From Rotaria socialis (lineage: Eukaryota > Rotifera > Eurotatoria > Philodinida > Philodinidae), in NCBI GenBank assembly GCA_905331475.1, contig CAJNYU010003614.1, positions 1 to 64,000 on the forward strand: a stretch of 64,000 nucleotides of DNA, written 5' to 3'. The notes under the pieces are model-generated. The model was not told the DNA's origin. It worked only from the letters and a program-made list of their open reading frames with translations, and did no database searches. The stretch's first letter is position 1. Each line of letters begins with the position of its first letter. Shown piece by piece: positions 50,884 to 62,230 of the stretch. A program made the translations under genes and the position numbers.

Positions 50884-52465
50884 TCATCGATTATTAACCG
50901 GTGTAACATTTCCACAAGCTGAACCATTGCGAGATGATGGTGTTGGTGTTGGCGTATTATTATTATGTGAATTTGAAAATCTTCCATACATCATCTGAGC
51001 AATACGATTAACTTCGACAATATCTGGTCGCTTTTCAGGATCTAATACAAGACATTTTGATATGAGGAGACGTAACTGAAAAAAGTGATAATAATTCAAA
51101 AATACAATAGCTGTTCATTTAAAACTAACTTCAGACGAATAAAAATTAGTCGGTAGTGGTGTATAATCAAGTGCTTCAATTTTTTGACGTAATGATATTA
51201 GATTCAAATTTTCTCCAAAAAAAGGCGAACGAAGTGCTGCCATCTGTGAAAAAGAGTGTTGAGAAAATACATATATTTCAACTGAAAAAGAACAAATAAA
51301 TTTTACCTCGTATAAAATACAACCCAGAGACCAAATATCAGATCGAAAGTCATAACCAAGATCATGCTCATGAATGCGTTCAGGTGACATGTAATATCTA
51401 AATTTTTAGTTTTTTGTTATTTTCATGTAAAAATTGTAATAAAATAAAAGTAATAGCTGCTTACGGTGTGCCAACCATTGAATGTGCTGATGTCGTTTTC
51501 GAACCAAAAAAACGGCCTAATCCAAGGTCACCAAGTCGAACAACTCCTTCAGCACTTACAAAAATATTTGCTGGTTTAATATCTAAATATTACAGAAATA
51601 TAAATAATGAATAACGAAAAAAAGATTTCATACCTCTATGCATAATTCTTTTTGAATGCATATGTTCAAGGCCACTACAGATTTGAGTAAAAAATTTCCA
51701 TATTGTTTTTTCAGGCATTAATTTATTTGATCGATGAAAGTGTTTTATCATTTTAGCTAAATCACCTGCACTTGCTAATTCCTATGGGGAAGAAAACGTT
51801 TTTATTAATAAACTTATTTGTCTGATAAACAATTCAATACCAAAACGATGTACAAATCATTTTCTTCAACAAAATGTGAAATATATTTGATGACATTGTG
51901 ATGATTTAATTGCTATAGAAATAAAAAGATTGCAAATGAACTCAGTGAAAAAGAATAATCAAATTTTATTACTTGAAGTAAACTAATTTCACGTTTACAA
52001 TCGTCAATTGCTTTTGAATCGGTCATTCGACTTAACTACAATAAATATTTGATGTGATGAAAGTTTATCGAAGAAAAAACAAAAGATCTCATTGCTATTA
52101 TAATAATCGTTGTTTTTTAGTAAATTCAATCAATTGATTCAACCTTATGAAAGAAGTTTCATGGAGGACTTTTATCTATATAATATCTTTTGCAAAAATT
52201 CAATCGCATCAATGCATTATATATATATATATATAAACACTATCGAATTCTACCATGTTTCTATTAGTATTTATTGAAATGGTTTTCTTACTTGAACCTT
52301 TTTTAATGCAACGTAAACACCTGTAAAGCGATTCCGGGCAGAATAAACAACAGAAAAATGGCCATTTCCAAGTGTTTTAAGCACGTCAAAGTTTTTGAAT
52401 GCTCCATATATATCTGATCCTGATTGTGCAGGCAATGGGCCGAGAACATTATTCTGAATACTCAT
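50884..52465 (-). CDS. NEK7: NEK6/NEK7-type serine/threonine kinase
   Basis: Eight exons (52465-52292, 52035-51973, 51912-51841, 51781-51634, 51582-51465, 51397-51307, 51243-51130, 51075-50884), all in phase, give 323 residues, close to NEK6/7 (about 300-315). NEK6/7 act downstream of NEK9 in mitotic spindle and centrosome function. Kinase landmarks: Gly loop [14 protein letters not shown]-type lysine ALKKV, EISLLQ for helix C, gatekeeper region [13 protein letters not shown], catalytic [14 protein letters not shown] in place of DFG ([10 protein letters not shown], as in NEK6/7), T-loop [31 protein letters not shown] and the closing arginine KRPDI. After the kinase domain there is only a short Asn/Thr/Pro tail and no coiled coil, again like NEK6/7. 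An acceptor (AATTTGTAG) lies 2 nt before the ATG. NEK6 versus NEK7 cannot be decided. Confidence 0.92.
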
Positions 52466-52671
52466 ATCTACAAATTAAAAGAAAAAAATTCTAATTTCTT
52501 TATAGATTTCATTCATTTATACATTAGAAACATATGATATAGAAAAAAAAGGCAAATTTTTCTAAAGATAAGCAAAAAGCATAATATAATATATATACTG
52601 ATCTGTATGCATGAAAATTTTCTCTTAAAAACAAAACTTCCATATTCTTGTACTTTTACTATATTTCACTG

Positions 52672-53335
52672 GTAAACTTGAGAATAAATCGAATTAAAAT
52701 AGCAAATGCAGTTAAAATTTTAACAGTCATTGTATTACTAACAAGACTATTCAATCAAGATGTTGATATTAAATTATTATTTGTTGCTGATGAAATTAAT
52801 GATTGATGTTTTGAATTGAAATCATTCATTAAAGATTTAGTTAATTTAGTTTTTGATGTTCTTTCAAGTAGTGTTTGTTTGATTTCTTTTGTTGTGTAAG
52901 TTCACAAAGAATAGGCTATTAAATCGACGCTTTTGAGCATCAATTGTTTCAATGATTCCGTCTGTAAAATTATTATCAAACATACAAATTAAAAAGTCAT
53001 TTAGCATTGATGACATTCACCTCAAATTAAAAGAAAAAAACGTGTATATTTTCCGCACCAAATCATTAATACCATTTAATAATTACCGAGATGGATTTCA
53101 TGCATCTGAATGAAATTAATAAAAATAAATATTACTTGCCGATTTAAACAGATATTCACATGGAAAAATTATTTTTCCATTATAAATTTCTCCTTCATAA
53201 AGTGTATCATTTAGTCTTCGTGCAACCTGCTGCCATTGTAATAAATTCTATGATAATGGTTGAGCCATTAAACATGGTATTGGATCTTTATTTAGACGGC
53301 GCTATTCAGTTTGAATACGTTGACATATTGAAATT
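52672..53335 (-). pseudogene. UBE2J2: UBE2J2 (ER ubiquitin-conjugating enzyme) pseudogene
   Basis: Read on the minus strand from about 53322, the frame aligns without gaps to the start of the E2-J fold: QRIQTE, stop, RRLNKDPIP, MAQPLS, stop, NLLQW, then TLYEGEIYNGKIIFPCEYLF. TAG codons at 53304-53302 and 53250-53248 replace residues that are Tyr and Ser in the family. The C-terminal part appears at about 52985-52672 (GIIETIDAQKRRFNSLFF, then after a frameshift TLLERTSKTKLTKS and a final hydrophobic MTVKILTAFAILIRFIL that matches the tail anchor). The central exon with the catalytic cysteine (about 53140-53010) is scrambled or lost. UBE2J2 normally serves ER-associated degradation. Confidence 0.75.
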
Positions 53336-54114
53336 GATTTCATCAACATTTTTAAAGATTTATTAATGAAACCAATCGGTAAGCAACCAATAGGAAATAT
53401 ATGACGGTCCCCATGCAGAATAATAATGAGCAATAACACATCACATTCAATTAGTTCATTGCGCACAACAATCAAAGTGTGAGAATAAATGATTGAGTGT
53501 TTCTTCCACACATGTGTTTGTTGTCCAAAAGAAAATAAATAATCTTGCACAAAAAATATGTTCTAATCTATAAAATGACTGCAGAAGTCATTTTCGTGTT
53601 GAATTTCGAATACTACGACATCTATCAGCCAACAGATCGTTGAATTAGTCACAACTTTTCATCACTTTTCTAATTCTAATCTGATTATAAATGAGCCTCG
53701 AGGGACTTACGATAAATTCCAAAATAAGAATATATCAGGAATTATTAGGCACTACTGATACAGAGATAGTTCAACTATGCAGGAAACATTTAGGACTCGG
53801 ATTTCCACTTAGACAATCTTTAGAATAATCGTAAAAGATTTAAAAACACTACAGATTATACATAACTTTTTTCTATACACACTGTATGAACAACAAAAAA
53901 GAATATTTTTCACTTGTAGGAAATAGTAACTTCATTTTTTTTCTCAGAAGAGAAACAGAATTTACACATCATGGTTGATTTCATTCTAACTGTTATACGT
54001 GTACACTTCCACATAAATATCAGCAACATCTAATTTAATATTTGTCATAAAAATACTTTTTTTGTTAAAAAAAGATACAAACTAGATGGTATTCAAGTTT
54101 CTCTCGACTACGAA

Positions 54115-54544
54115 ATGCGGTGTGCGAAGCACACGAGCCGAATTTTCGAAAGTAGTGAGAATAAGATTTAAAAAATAAATGATCCACTTTAAGATTCACT
54201 AGAATCGATTATTTTTTTTTAATTTCCGTATACGAATTTTGAATAAAAATTTCGCATTCACCATTTTTAAATCGACCAATTTGAAATTCATCACTAGGAG
54301 ATCTCTCTGAAAATCATTTTGGGAGGATATTTCTGAGCAAACAAAACATCGTATTAAAATTTTGAAAATAAATATCACAAGTTCAATATTCATATTTTCA
54401 CTTCTAGTTCGAATAACTTTTCTATGATTTTCGGTACTCGAGATCATCGGGTCACAAAATGATGAAAAAGATGCGTACGTCGAGAAAGCAAAGGCAAAAG
54501 AAAACTTGCGACGGACTACATGAATGCAGTGCTTCGCACCGCAT
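54115..54544. mobile_element. Short TIR element (MITE), 430 bp
   Basis: ATGCGGTGTGCGAAGCAC at 54115-54132 is matched by its inverse, GTGCTTCGCACCGCAT, ending at 54544; a TG dinucleotide is the only indel. The interior is non-coding. No certain target-site duplication. Confidence 0.5.
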
Positions 54545-54559
54545 TAATTATAAGTTTTC

Positions 54560-55060
54560 CCAATATTCTTATAATATTACCGTTCAGCAAAAAAGAACTT
54601 TAATACAATTCAGTCAAAATCGAAATTTTGATTTAGACCAAAATTATGTTGAACAAGTTCAGTCTGTTATTTTTACTGGGTAAATGTCAGAGAATTTGAG
54701 TTCTAACTATTAAAACATATATATATATATATATATTTTATTTCGTTAGCATCGGCAGCTTGCTATAAAGATTAATGATCAGAGATGAAACCGATTCCAA
54801 ATGTGATAACAATAATAATATTTACACTGCGACGGAGCGTTTCAACAAAATAATATGTATATCTATTTTCACTAGAATCTTCAGTTTTTCAAAAAACAAA
54901 AAAAGGTTATATAGGTAGTATAGCCATCCGACAACTGCAAAGCCAGACATTAATGCATATTCTTTTGCCTTTTTGAATCTTATATTACAATTTTTCGAAA
55001 AAATATTCTTTTATTGAATGCACCTACCAAGAAAAAAGTGATATTCTATGTACAAACAAT
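54560..55060. other. Gene-free spacer with (TA)n
   Basis: AT-rich sequence including a (TA)n run at about 54717-54735. Nothing gene-like is seen. Confidence 0.5.
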
Positions 55061-55063
55061 ATT

Positions 55064-56386
55064 TTAATCTATTAATATCCATGTTAATGCAAAATATTTT
55101 TCAGTGTATTCGATTCCAGGATGTGATGTTCCATTAATTGGTATAAATTCAATCTCATCAATATCATTCCAGCCAAGATTAAATACTTGTGAAGCATCAT
55201 ATTGAAGAATGACTGTTGTTGAATATAAATTTTCTTTCGCCCGTCGTCCAATTAGATTAACTTGAAGATTATCAAGCCAAGCAGCAGTTGCTTCAAAAGA
55301 TATCAATGAAAATGTTCCTTTACCTTGACGTTTTGTACAGATACTCATAGAATTACCTTTTCCGTTGAATACAATACAAACATGGCCATTTGTAAAAGCA
55401 TTCTCCCATCCACTTTGTGCATGATTTGCTTTAATCCATTGTTCATGCATATACCATACATTAATCCATCGTAGACCTTCATAGGATTCTGATAATGTTC
55501 CAGAATCAATTTTTTTATCAATGTTGAACAATTTATTAAAAGTTATTAAGCGTCTGCTTGGCTTTTGAACTATAAGTAGAAGGAAAAAATAAGAAACAGA
55601 AATTGTTTTAGTGCGAAGTTTGCGTATGTATTACTATACAATGTCAATATACGATCATAAATAAAGAAGATACTTGTTATACTATTTTATGATAGGTATG
55701 AAAAATAAAGCCGATACATTTTTTATGTCTAGTTTCATTTTAGATATTGTAAGAGATATGTAAAGAGTGTAGAATGGAAAAGAGGACAACTTTCCTACTG
55801 TAAAACTGTAATAAGTTTAAGAAATAGTTAGTTTTATTTTGTGCTATTATTCGATTAGATAATTACCTGTTGTTTGTAAAATTTGTACTTGATTTGAAAG
55901 AATTTGAATTTGATCTTCGAGTGTTCGATTTGTATTAATAAGACAATCTAAGACGGATCTTAATTTTTCGTAACTACAATTAATAAGATGCTCTTGAAGT
56001 TGATCACGTTGACCAGACCATGGACATTTAATATCAGATGCTGAGCAAAGAATAGTTCCTTTTGGACATATTTTAGCAATATGATCATTAAAGTTACCAC
56101 GTTGAATTCCACATTGTCCGCATTCAAGACATTTCACTTGTAATCGATCAAGAATATTTAATACTAACCGAGTTGTAACGGGCTTTAAATTGTTAATAGA
56201 TGATGGCTGTCGACATGCAGGACACGTTGAATAACCTTCATCTAGCCAATGTTCAATACATTCTTGACAATAACTATGATCACAAGGTGTTGTTACGGGA
56301 TGTTGAAATGGTTCGTTACATATTAAACATTTATAATTTTCATCAATCGATGACTCATCAATATATTCATACTGAATATTCGACAT
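55064..56386 (-). CDS. RING/TRAF-type zinc-finger protein with C-terminal beta-sandwich-like domain
   Basis: Two exons, 56386-55867 and 55569-55064, in phase, 341 residues. The ATG at 56386 directly follows an acceptor (GCTTGGCAG). A C3HC4 RING at about residues 15-60 has all ligands (CLICNEPF, TTPCDHSYCQECIEHWL, TCPACRQ), so E3 ubiquitin ligase activity is likely. A TRAF-type zinc-finger pair follows (CLECGQCGIQRGNFNDHIAKIC, CPWSGQRDQLQEHLINC) and a short coiled coil (LEDQIQILSNQVQILQ), as in RNF151/NRDP1-like proteins. In place of a TRAF/MATH domain, exon 2 encodes about 150 residues beginning FNKLFNIDKKIDSGTLSESY. It has beta-strand-rich blocks TFSLISFEATAAWLDNLQVN, STTVILQYDASQVFNLGW and DIDEIEFIPINGTSHPG that resemble extracellular carbohydrate-binding-like sandwiches. 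That assignment is by eye. No signal peptide, so cytosolic. Confidence 0.82.
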
Positions 56387-56821
56387 CTGCCAAGCAAAAA
56401 ATATACACAATACATTTTACTTCATTTTAGTTCGATAAAATATTCATTTCCTTCGACAAAAATATAAAAAGTAAACATGATTTTAATACGAAAATTACTT
56501 GTGGCAGGCAAAACAAGTTTTATTATTTCAACTAAATAAATAGATTTGTTGGATTTCACTATTTTAGCTTCTAATGAATTATTTATGTTTTGGCGTTATT
56601 TTTTGGCGAGAAATAAAAGGAAGTAATACTTATTCATGCAAACACATTTTTGTTAAACGATAATGAAAAGAATGGTAGCAGAAGATATGAATGAGCACTA
56701 ATCATAAATTATACTATCAAGTTAAACAGAAAAAATCTTTGCATCAACTTAAAGTTAATATAGAACTAATTGATATTTGACTTTCTTTAGATGAATTTAT
56801 TTGGAAAGAAAACGATCTTAC

Positions 56822-56940
56822 CTTTTTAATTTTGTTGGTTGTACAACGTGTTGCACTTCATACAACGACTTTTTTTGTTCTGCTTCATCTTTTCCAACAG
56901 CACGTGACATAAAAAGAATATTATTTGTCTTCTTTTTCAT
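56822..56940 (-). CDS. Possible orphan first exon
   Basis: On the minus strand an ATG at about 56940 opens a 39-codon frame (KTNNILFMSRAVGKDEAEQ, SLYEVQHVVQPTKLK) ending at a good donor (AG then GTAAGA) near 56822. It is phase 2, so it does not fit onto the RING exon at 56386. No partner exon is found. It may be an alternative or dead exon. Confidence 0.25.
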
Positions 56941-56959
56941 AGTTACTCAAATATCTACG

Positions 56960-58620
56960 CAAAACATAAATATTTGATAAACACAAAATTTATCTGCATG
57001 GTACAAATACATAACTATGGAAACAATTTTCATTCTTGTTTTTCAACCAAGAATACTAAATACTTATGAAATTCTATTATAGAGAGAGTATGTCGACAAA
57101 AAATTTCAATTTCAGCTATTGATTGATTAGATGTACTTCCTATTTATAATGAAATTTTCCAGCAATGTAAATCATATATACATTACTCAAATTAAACTGA
57201 AAAATTGAGAATCAATTCGAACAAAAAAGATGCTTCAATTTAAATTCTAGTTGTGCTTTTTGATTTTTTTGTAAGTATTTACCATCTAAATTAACATTAG
57301 CATCGATCAAAATAAGTTTCAATTTGGTTATGCTTTTTTTAAAAATAATTCATTAGTTTTCGATGTTGTGATCGAATGTTTGATTATATTGTTTCTGAAT
57401 CGGTATCTACTTAAATACGCTTTCGTCGAACCAACAATGTCGTAAATGATGACAATCGTTTTGCCAAATATAATTACACCTAACCTAGTAAACTTTATCA
57501 GAAAAAGTATTGTATTGTTAAAATATTAGTGACATGTTTATTTCATTCATTGTAGAATTTCTACAATTTCTAATTATCATTCAAAAAATGAAATCGATCG
57601 AATCGAAAAGGATGGAAATACCTACAAAGTTTTATTATGAAAACCCTAGTTATTGAAATTTAGTATAGTGAAATCAATTTAAAAATATACCATCAGGAAT
57701 TCGTAAAAAGTATCGAGAGGAATTCGATTAGATTTAATATTACAGTGATGCAATGAAAAGTTGCAATCTTCTGATGTTACCTTCGATTGTTTGATAGTTT
57801 TTTCTTTTCTCAATCAGAAAAACTCATCGTTTAAAAAGAAAATCAAGATTTGATATTTTTTAAATCAATAACCAAAGAAATTTTTATTTGCAAGGCCATG
57901 AAACATAGGAATAATAAATAGTTTCCTTGGGTTAAAGTATTTATTCACGATCATTCTATCGTAAGTCTCTTTAAATGATAATAAGAGTCAGTTTATGTCG
58001 TTCATTATTTTTGCCAACAAAAAGTATTTAGATACTTTCCGAAAAACCTGATGTTTCACTTAGGTACAAGATAATTTTGAAAAGAATTTCTCCATAATAC
58101 ATCACATCGATAATTTAGGTTAGCTTAAACTGTTTTACAATCATTGACAATATGCAAGTGACATGAATTACTTTCTTGATTGTAATATTTAATAAGTATT
58201 TGAGCTTCTGCTAAATGCAATAGTGACTCGTCCAAAAGAAACAAACTAGATGAAAATGAATATGATCAAGCAGGTAGTATCAATAATTGTACTCGGTTAT
58301 TAGCAAGATTCTTAACTTTAATTTAGAAACTTTCTTCAAATAGTTATCATAGAAATATTATTAGTTCGTATTTAAGTAAATTTTCTGATTGAGTTCGTTT
58401 TATCTACATTAAATTGAATCATATATTTGACATATTATTATTACGCCAATGATTTTCATATGCACTTTTCAAATATCAATGGTGTATTAATGATTCTTAA
58501 ATTTGTATGATGCCAAAATACAGAAAATTCCATGGAGAATTCTCTTTGACAGATATCTGTTTTACTAACAATATATTTTATATTTATCTAATATATGTTC
58601 AACTGAATTATACGAGAAAC
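56960..58620. other. Intergenic, no gene seen
   Basis: AT-rich sequence without recognisable exons. Confidence 0.45.
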
Positions 58621-58629
58621 ATCAGTAAA

Positions 58630-59035
58630 AATGTTTCTTAAAAATTCATCAACGATCAGCGATCAAAAAAGTATTGTTCAATCTGTAGTTGATGACTTGT
58701 CTGAAAGTATGAATTAAAAGTTCAGCGTCTTATTTGTCATGATTTTCATCACACGATTGACAAAAACGCAATGAATATGAAGATATTTATTAATGGTATG
58801 GAAGAAACGAATTCTAATAATGCAAACGTAAGCGAAAAGTATAACTTTTGAGGCACTTAATCAGCCATCTGGTGTTCGATGTGTCATGGAAGTAGGAATG
58901 AGGAAAGATGATTCAATCAAATTAGGAAAAAGAACACGACTTTATTGAATGTAGTGATATCCAAACAGTAGTAATTTGTCACAAAAAAGAATTGGCTCTG
59001 CTGGAGAAGTATCATCGATTGGCTTAAAATATTAG
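58630..59035 (+). pseudogene. Possible frameshifted gene remnant, unidentified
   Basis: Coding-like blocks lie in succession but in different frames, separated by stops: FLKNSSTISDQKSIVQSVVD, then VQRLICHDFHHTIDKNAMN, then QPSGVRCVMEVGMRKDDSIK, then FIECSDIQTVVICHKKELAL. Amino-acid composition is less biased than in random AT-rich frames. I do not recognise the family. It could equally be chance. Confidence 0.3.
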
Positions 59036-59361
59036 GTAAGCTCTATATAGAAAAATTCTTTTACAACACAAAAATAATGTTAACAAATAACTATCATTAA
59101 GTGTATATTTTATGAACATATTTAATAAATCATACAATAAGTTATAGAAACGGACAAGACATTAAAAAAATTTCAGAATCATTTTAGATAAAGTTTAATT
59201 AAAATACAATACTAAAGAATCGATTGAAGTCAACTTAACAATGAGTGCGTATGATAGACGATAGAAGTTCGTGGTAGAAAAAAAATTGAATGAAAATAGA
59301 AGATATGTTTAGATGATTTCCGCTTTGATAATTTATATATTTTTAGTAAAATTTATTTCCT

Positions 59362-59780
59362 TATAAAAGCTTGTTAGCGCAGCCCCTTTGGGACTAAAAT
59401 GTGGAACTCACATATATCCCTTCGGCTTACTAAAATAATTCAAAATAATTCATCTGAAAAATCTACCCTGATTTTCAAAACCTATAATTAGATCATTGCC
59501 TATTTGCACTTATGTCTGTAATTGAGTATTAATTGTTAGCTCGTATATTTAATAATGGCAGAGACTAGTTACTATGGTCTGTAATGGGCAAGTATAGCTT
59601 TTTCGTGTAGTCTGTAATTAAAAAGGGAAGAAATAGCAGCCTAATTAGTCAAGCTTCTAATTAGCACAATTTTAAAATAATTGATGTCTGTAATGGGGGG
59701 GGGGGGGGTGGGGAGCCGCAAAAATCTCGGCTTTAAACTTACACTCACCATTTTCTTCGAAAATATATGTGAGTTCCACA
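59362..59780. mobile_element. MITE copy B with GTCTGTAAT internal repeats
   Basis: TGTGGAACTCACATATAT (59400-59417) and its exact inverse (59763-59780) bound 381 bp. GTCTGTAAT occurs four times inside, the last time followed by a run of about 15 G. The 38 bp to the left (AGCGCAGCCCCTTTGGGAC) match the outer end of the copy at 41.9-42.3 kb. Non-coding. Confidence 0.7.
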
Positions 59781-60557
59781 AAATAGCAATAATACATATA
59801 TTGCTAATGAAAAATTGATAATAAAGGGTTGATTTGATTTTTCTATCACACCAGATGAGATTAGAGATATTAAAAAGTGTTAATCTCAACGGCAAAATCT
59901 ATTTTAATAAAAAATTCTTGTTGATCATATAAAATCTTCAAACAATAATGTCTGTCATGTAAAAAAAATTGATTTGGTTCCAATTGTGTTCTTCTGTACT
60001 ATTTATATCGTTTTTATTTTATTTTATTCGTATAATTATGCTATTAAATTATAATTTTATTGAAAAGCAAAATTAAGTTGTCGAATGAAATATTAAAGCT
60101 AATATATACATATGTAAACCCTTAATTCTGTTACATAATTGTAGAGCCTTCTCTCATGCAACTGACATTGGATTTTGCTGATTTCTAATAGAACAACAAA
60201 TATCGGTAAAATATTCTTTTACTGTGTTGTATAAAACATGTGAATATTATCGGACGAATAATATTTGTTTTTATCGATTTTTATCTCATCGATTGATTGG
60301 TGATCACTCTACTGTAGACAGATTATGCTTTATTCTCGTATTAGTCTTTCTTTTGGTTATATTATCAAATGTCATCGATAAGGAAATAGATAAATTTAGT
60401 TTACTAAAAAGATTTTACCGACAAAATAGAAAAGATATAAACGATTTTAGTTGTTTTATTATTTTTGATCTCTTTTTTTATACAAAAATCGACACATGAT
60501 TGAGTCTATATAACTTTTATATCTATAAATTCCTCTTACTATTCATATACTTTTCAG

Positions 60558-61209
60558 CTGCTGTGAATATGAATGATACAGGTAATCACTAACAATATGT
60601 TTTTCCCTAAAAACAGACTAAGAATAATGCTTTTGTTTGTATTTAAACAAAATTTCGTATTAATTTTAACATCAATTATCTATTGTTTTATAAATATTAA
60701 AGTGTAGAAAACAAAATCTAAGTTCGCATGCTATACGATCTTCTTATTAGAAAGGCTTGTAGACATAACGTCCATCTTGAAAAATTTGGCCGAAAGTCTT
60801 TAATCGATCGATCGTTTGCCGACTTTCTATATAAACATGTTTATTTTTCTCAATCATTCTTCGCTGAATTTTTTTTAAAGTGCACTAACACCCAGTGTAT
60901 ATGTGCCTTTAGTTTCCGTTCACCTTCAGAAATCTAAAATATAATTGCTTTTTTAGAAACGAGTAGAACAACAACAATAACAAGTAGAGCAATAACAGCA
61001 GCAGCAGCACCATTACTCGAAAAAACAGCCATCGATAAAGAGCTATCAAAAAAAGAATCAATCAGAAAATCATCGAACAAACGTCGTGCATCAAACACGA
61101 CAATTCTTCTCACTAGCATTAACAAGAAGAAGAAAACTCTGCACGGCAATATTCAAAAAACTACTAGAATTGAATATAACCATCAGCATCAAAACGACGA
61201 TCGAACAAA
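60558..61209 (+). CDS. Candidate distal 5' coding exons of NAPRT
   Basis: A small exon (60558-60581, acceptor TTTTCAG before it) contains an ATG at 60569 followed by MNDT. It joins in phase to 60957-61209, a Thr/Ala- then Lys/Arg-rich segment (LEKTAIDKELSKKE, NKRRASNTTILL, INKKKKTLH) that ends in phase 2 at a GTACGT donor. Phase 2 is exactly what the NAPRT exon starting at 62381 needs, giving DRTK then LVDSQSQ. This would be an alternative, basic N-terminal extension. The splice link is inferred from phase only. Confidence 0.4.
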
Positions 61210-62230
61210 GTACGTGACAGACGTGTGTTTTCAGTTAAAAAGACATAATGCATTTGTAAAGCATTGCTAAAAAGAACAGGAAAGGTGCGCTAGTAGACGG
61301 ATGGAACGTATAACGAGACACATGAAAATATATAAAAAAAAATAAAGAAAGAAGTTGTTTGCAATATTTCTGCCAACAGGATTGTTTTGCCAAATAGTTT
61401 ATGTAAGTCTCTATGCGTTTTTTTTAAGTGACAACTATTAACACACTCGGAGAAGACGAGTAAGTTTATCCTGCTTTTTTCACACATGCAAACGTTCACA
61501 TATATGAACTAGTATTTCTGCACTTTTTTTTGTCCACCATTCTCAAAATACACTTCTTCTATAATCATGAATATAGTCCCCATGACTACGATCATTTTTC
61601 CAAGAATAGTGGTAGAATTGAAGCAGTGCATGTTATAATCATGTTATCGAACTTAATAGAAATAACAACTTAGAGACAATATTATTTTGATAGTTTTGCG
61701 CGAATTAAATCCCTTGAAAACTAACTTATGATTGCATTTCCCCAAGTTTTATTTACTCTCATACAACATACTTCAGACGTTGGCAATTTTTTTTCGGCGA
61801 AAGAGGGATAGACGATTAAAAAATATTTACACGGCTTCCAATATCAATCTACTTGTGTTTTACTTTTTGTTTGGTAATTTTGCATTTCTTGAAGTGAGTC
61901 AACTAGAGAACCTCTTATGCAATTTAAATATCTCAGGTATGTCTGAATAGAAAAATATTTACATAGTGACCATAATAATTACCTTGATTAAATGAAATAC
62001 CAGAAAAAAGAAGGAAGAAAACATCCAACTGAAGTATATAAAATCGAATATTTATACTTCTCTCTTCGTATCGGAATAGCTATAATATTATTATATTCTA
62101 AGTTCAGTTGCAAGTACGGTTGTCATAGCTTAATATCGAATTGTAAGCGTAGCAATTGCCTTCTTTTTTTTATTTTGTCAAAACCAAGTGACACGCAGAT
62201 AAAGCATTAACAATATTAAATACATAGAAC

